Assembly: GCF_008843145.1 (NCBI RefSeq)
Contig: NZ_CP030265.1
Location: 649,001-713,000 of the forward strand
Direction of reading: 5' to 3'
Source: Skermanella pratensis
GTDB taxonomy: Bacteria; Pseudomonadota; Alphaproteobacteria; Azospirillales; Azospirillaceae
DNA length: 64,000 nt
Shown here: positions 61,191-64,000 of the stretch, piece after piece
Layout: each line of letters opens with the position of its first letter
Position numbering within the stretch: the first letter of the stretch is position 1
Position numbers and translations under genes: made by a program
The notes under the pieces: model-generated
The model's input: the letters and a program-made list of their open reading frames with translations, nothing else
Told to the model about the DNA's origin: nothing
The model's database searches: none

Positions 61191-61858
61191 CAGCCACGCT
61201 CCTGCATCACGGCGCCGACGGCCGTATCGGCCCGGGCGGCATCGACCTTGATGCCACCGAGCTTCTCGGCGGCCTGCTGGGCGATCTCGACCGCCACGGA
61301 GCGGACGCTGGTGAGCGCCGTTTCCTTGGCCGCGTTGATCCGCTCCTCGGCGGCGCGGGTCTTGGCAGCCAGATCGGCATTGAACTGGGCCTGACGGCCG
61401 GACGACGCCGAAGCGATGTCGGCGGTCGTGGCGGCCATCACCGACTGGGCGTGCGTCCGGGCGTCGGTCAGGGCCTTTTCGTAGCCCTCCATGACACCGG
61501 CCGACTCTTCCCGGAGCGAAGACGCCCGGTCGAGGTCGTTGGTGATCCGCTCCTGCCGCTCTTCCAGGACCTCGGCGACCTTGGGCAGAGCCACCTTGGC
61601 CATGAGGAAGTAGAGGGCTATGAACGAGATCGCCAGCCAGATCAACTGGGGGGCGAATACGGTGGGATCGAGCTGAGGCAAGCCGCCGCTGGCATGTTCC
61701 GCACCATGGGCCATGTCGGCCCCGTGCGCCGCATCGCCGGCCGCTCCATGATCCGCCTGGGCCAGGGCGCCGCCCGCCGTGACGACGAGCATCGTCCAGG
61801 CAAGACCAGCGCGCCCGGCCAGTCTGCCCGCACGCAGACGAGCCAAAAACTTGGGCAT
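61190..61858 (-). CDS. atpF': F0F1 ATP synthase subunit b'
   Basis: A 222-residue second stalk subunit, found in photosynthetic and related alphaproteobacteria. A hydrophobic N-terminus (~18-35: GLAWTMLVVTAGGALAQ) and a His-rich segment (DHGAAGDAAHGADMAHGAEH) precede the membrane helix (LIWLAISFIALYFLMAKVAL, ~73-92) and the coiled coil with QERITNDLDRA. The extra N-terminal part looks like a cleavable signal peptide. ATG 61858 is chosen as the conserved MPKFLARLR start. Confidence 0.94.
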
Positions 61859-61957
61859 GATCGATCCCCTAAGCTTGCGGCGCCGGTCGCCGGGACGGTG
61901 ATCCCGTTGAGCCAGGCGCCGCATGTGAGCGAAAACCAGCTTCGTTCAGGCTCGAGC

Positions 61958-62182
61958 TTAGGCGAACAGGATGAGGAAGGCGATCAGCAGGGCGAAGAGC
62001 GCCACGGCTTCCGTCAGCGCGAAGCCCAGAATGCCGATCGGGAAGACCGCCGCGCGCGATGCCGGGTTGCGGGCGATCGAGCTGATCAGGGTCGAGAAGA
62101 TGTTGCCGATGCCGAGGCCAACACCGAACAGGGCGAAAACCGCCAGACCGGCGCCGATGAACTTAGCGGCTTCTGCGTCCAT
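61958..62182 (-). CDS. atpE: F0F1 ATP synthase subunit c
   Basis: A 74-residue hairpin of two helices forming the rotor ring. Helix 1 carries the GxGxGxG-like [20 protein letters not shown]; helix 2 carries the proton-binding carboxylate in [20 protein letters not shown] (Glu). The loop ARNPASR is typical. No Na+-type ligand set (Gln in helix 1 with Ser after the Glu) is seen, so it is proton-driven. Confidence 0.97.
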   Translation of the reverse strand: MDAEAAKFIGAGLAVFALFGVGLGIGNIFSTLISSIARNPASRAAVFPIGILGFALTEAVALFALLIAFLILFA

Positions 62183-62275
62183 GATTAGATACCCTTCTAT
62201 TGACTGGAAAGTAAGACAGGTGGGTGGTGTGGAGTAACCCGCGGCGCGGCACCGATCATTGGCCGAAGGGGCCGA

Positions 62276-63012
62276 TCAGTGCAGCTCCAGGGCGTCGCGG
62301 ATGTACAGGCAGGTCAGGATCGTGAACACGTAGGCCTGAAGAAGGGCCACGAGGATTTCGAAACCGACCAGTGCAACGTTGATCGCGAGCGGCAGGATGC
62401 CGATCGTGTAGCCGAGGCCGCCGAGACCGGCGCCGAGCAGGACCGAGAAGCCGCCGAACACCTTCAGCATCGTATGGCCGGCCATCATGTTGGCGAACAA
62501 CCGGATGGACAGGCTGACCGGACGCGACAGGTAGGACAGGACCTCGATCGGGATCAGGATCGGCGCCAGCGCGATCGGCGCGCCGTGCGGCATGAACAGC
62601 GAGAAGAAGTGGAAGCCGTGCTTGATCAGGCCCAGCAGGGTGACGAAGACGAACACCGTCAAGGCCAGCCCGAAGGTGACGATGATGTGGCTGGTGAACG
62701 TGAAGGTCCCCGGGATCATGCCCAGCAGGTTTCCGACCAGGATGAACATGAACAGCGAGAACACGAAGGGGAAGTATTTCCGCGCATCGGGACCCGCGTT
62801 CTCGCGCACCATGTTGGCGACGAACTCGTAGAACATTTCAGCCAGCGACTGCATGCGGCCCGGGATGAGGGCCCGGCCGCGCATGCCGAAGATGAAGCCG
62901 GTGATCAGCGCGACTGCAATCACCATGTACAGCGATTGCTGAACGATGCGTCGAGGCCGCCGACATTGATCGGCACGTACCTCTGGATTTGGAATTGGTG
63001 AAGCGGATCCAC
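62276..63012 (-). CDS. atpB: F0F1 ATP synthase subunit a, apparent frameshift
   Basis: About 245 residues after repair. The start is GTG 63012 ([20 protein letters not shown] with M read from GTG), with GAGG nine bases upstream. The frame breaks near 62935: the coding strand reads AGCAATCGCTG where AGCAATTCGCTG is needed to join DASFSN to [14 protein letters not shown]. The rest is normal, with the essential arginine helix in [20 protein letters not shown]. Subunit a forms the proton half-channels. A real pseudogene is implausible for this core gene. Confidence 0.93.
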
Positions 63013-63024
63013 GGTCGTCCTCGT

Positions 63025-63370
63025 TCAGCCAAACTTTGCGTCTGGCGCTGTTATTTGTTCCGGCCCGTCTTCCGGCTTCCGCATGCTCCGGGAGCGTAGC
63101 CGACGCCTGACGGCCCGGTAGACAACAATTGGCGCCAAGGAAAAACATCCCGATCAGGCGGCGTCAAGCGCGATCCAGCAGCAGATGCCGACGCCTATGA
63201 TCATGGCGGCCACCAGCTCGATCCCGATCCGGAAGGCGAGCCGAGGGATTTCCTCGGCAGGTCGTCGTCACCGTCAGGCTTGACAGCCGGGCCGGCGTTA
63301 CGTTCCCGCGCCTTCGCAAACGGGCATCGAAATCGTCCAACGAAGACGGGGGAGACTGGTCGTCGCTCAT
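63025..63370 (-). CDS. atpI: F0F1 ATP synthase assembly protein AtpI, several apparent frameshifts
   Basis: The expected AtpI protein can be pieced together from three frames: MSDDQSPPSSLDDFDARL, then ARERNAGPAVKPDGDDDLPR, then AFRIGIELVAAMIIGVGI, LLDRA, LIGMFFLGA and VYRAVRRRLR ending FG before the stop at 63025-63027. At least four single-base gaps are needed (near 63311, 63240, 63180, 63157 and probably 63130). AtpI helps build the c-ring. Its place as first gene of the operon, 12 bases before atpB, supports the call. The damage matches the poor quality of the window end. Confidence 0.75.
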
Positions 63371-63614
63371 GTCCGGTCCCACTTCCCCCGGTTGGCCGGG
63401 AAGCCGCGCGAAAGCGGCGGCACCATACGGTTAGGGCAGTACCCTGTCAAGTCGCAAAACCCTCCCCTCAAGTGGTTGAATTACTTGAATTTCCGCGAAC
63501 CCTTCGAAAGGCTCTTTGGAGAGGCTTTCGGGGGCCTTGAAGCGCCGATGCGACACTATGTACGCCCCGGCGCGTACCGCGCGGCGCCGGTTCCGGGCGA
63601 TCCCGGGCCGTTCG

Positions 63615-64000
63615 TCAGGACTTCAGGTGGGCGGCGATCGTTTCCGCCATCTTCTCCGGCGCCGTGCCGTGGGCGAAGGCCTCGATGAACTTGCCGTCGG
63701 GACCCATTAGACGAAGGACGAGTGGTCCATCGTGTAGTAGTCCGTCCTTTGGCGAAATAGACCGGTAGGCCCGCGCCGCTCCGGCGACCTGCTCCGGCGT
63801 GCCGGTCAGCCCCACGAGCCGGGATGGAACTGGGCGACATATTCGGCCATCTGCGTCACGGTGTCGCGCTCCGGGTCGATCGTGACGAACAGCGGCTGGA
63901 CCTCGTCGGCCCTGTCGCCCAGGCGGTCGAGGGCCGTGGCCATCACCTGCAGTTCGGTCGGGCAGACGTCCGGACAGAACGTGAAGCCGAAATAGACCAG
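63615..64000 (-). CDS. SCO1/SenC copper chaperone, partial at the window edge, frameshifted
   Basis: Only the C-terminal ~130 residues are present; the 5' end lies beyond base 64000. LVYFGFTFCPDVCPTELQVM holds the CxxxC copper site, LFVTIDPERDTVTQMAEYVA follows, and MGPDGKFIEAFAHGTAPEKM closes the protein, with MDHSSFV containing the copper His. At least four indels are needed (ggg at 63821, cc at 63762, around 63745 and 63708). SCO proteins mature the CuA centre of cytochrome c oxidase. The gap 63371-63614 has no supported gene. Confidence 0.85.
   Translation of the reverse strand, partial: GLFRLHVLSGRLPDRTAGDGHGPRPPGRQGRRGPAAVRHDRPGARHRDADGRICRPVPSRLVGLTGTPEQVAGAARAYRSISPKDGLLHDGPLVLRLMGPDGKFIEAFAHGTAPEKMAETIAAHLKS

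Overview
The window is GC-rich alphaproteobacterial chromosome. The best fit is the Rhodospirillales (an Azospirillum/Skermanella-like bacterium). This is inferred from the composition, the F0 operon order atpI-atpB-atpE-atpF'-atpF, the secA-parvulin-argJ-mutT neighbourhood, the NAGGN osmolyte trio and dense hairpin repeats. No rRNA, tRNA, insertion sequence, integrase or CRISPR array was recognised.

Layout. 0-16 kb is mostly core: a PNPOx-fold stress protein, secA with a clear promoter, a small calcium-site protein resembling the FrpC self-processing module, a phytase-like esterase, a parvulin isomerase, argJ, mutT, a class I aminotransferase, and a 1.6-kaa alpha-2-macroglobulin with Ser in place of the thioester Cys. 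16.5-22.5 kb is a complete, translationally coupled mrpABCDEFG Na+/H+ antiporter operon. It is followed by two 170-bp direct repeats, a hairpin element and an OmpW porin. 24.3-29.1 kb holds the three-gene N-acetylglutaminylglutamine amide (NAGGN) operon, closed by a strong terminator. A HisKA_2-type sensor kinase and a double cold-shock protein with a Gly/Arg/Tyr linker follow. 31.5-40.9 kb is fatty-acid catabolism: an acyl-CoA ligase, and an opposite-strand operon MerR regulator-thiolase-FadN-like-acyl-CoA dehydrogenase-thioesterase. The ligase and the regulator share a TTTACGTAAACG operator. 40.9-48.4 kb is accessory: a TacAT-type toxin-antitoxin pair, a twin-DUF4142 protein, a 1167-residue LRR-Roc-COR-TIR protein (the best candidate here for an undescribed immune or signalling system), and an orphan terminase-small-subunit-like protein, with YAGGTCGG hairpins between them. 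48.4-49.4 kb has copper genes. 49.5-60.5 kb carries a hydantoinase/carbamoylase-type amidase, an NMT1-type ABC importer and dihydropyrimidinase (reductive pyrimidine or hydantoin breakdown), with a lipid kinase, a phosphoesterase and a hybrid sensor kinase between them. 60.7-63.4 kb is the F0 ATP synthase operon. The window ends inside a SCO copper chaperone gene.

Sequence quality matters for reading this window. Four otherwise normal genes (alpha-2-macroglobulin, acyl-CoA ligase, PCu(A)C chaperone, diacylglycerol kinase-like) are each broken by one missing base in a G/C run. The last ~1.1 kb (atpB 5' end, atpI, SCO) carries roughly one indel per 100 bases. Because atpB is a core gene, these look like sequencing errors rather than pseudogenes.
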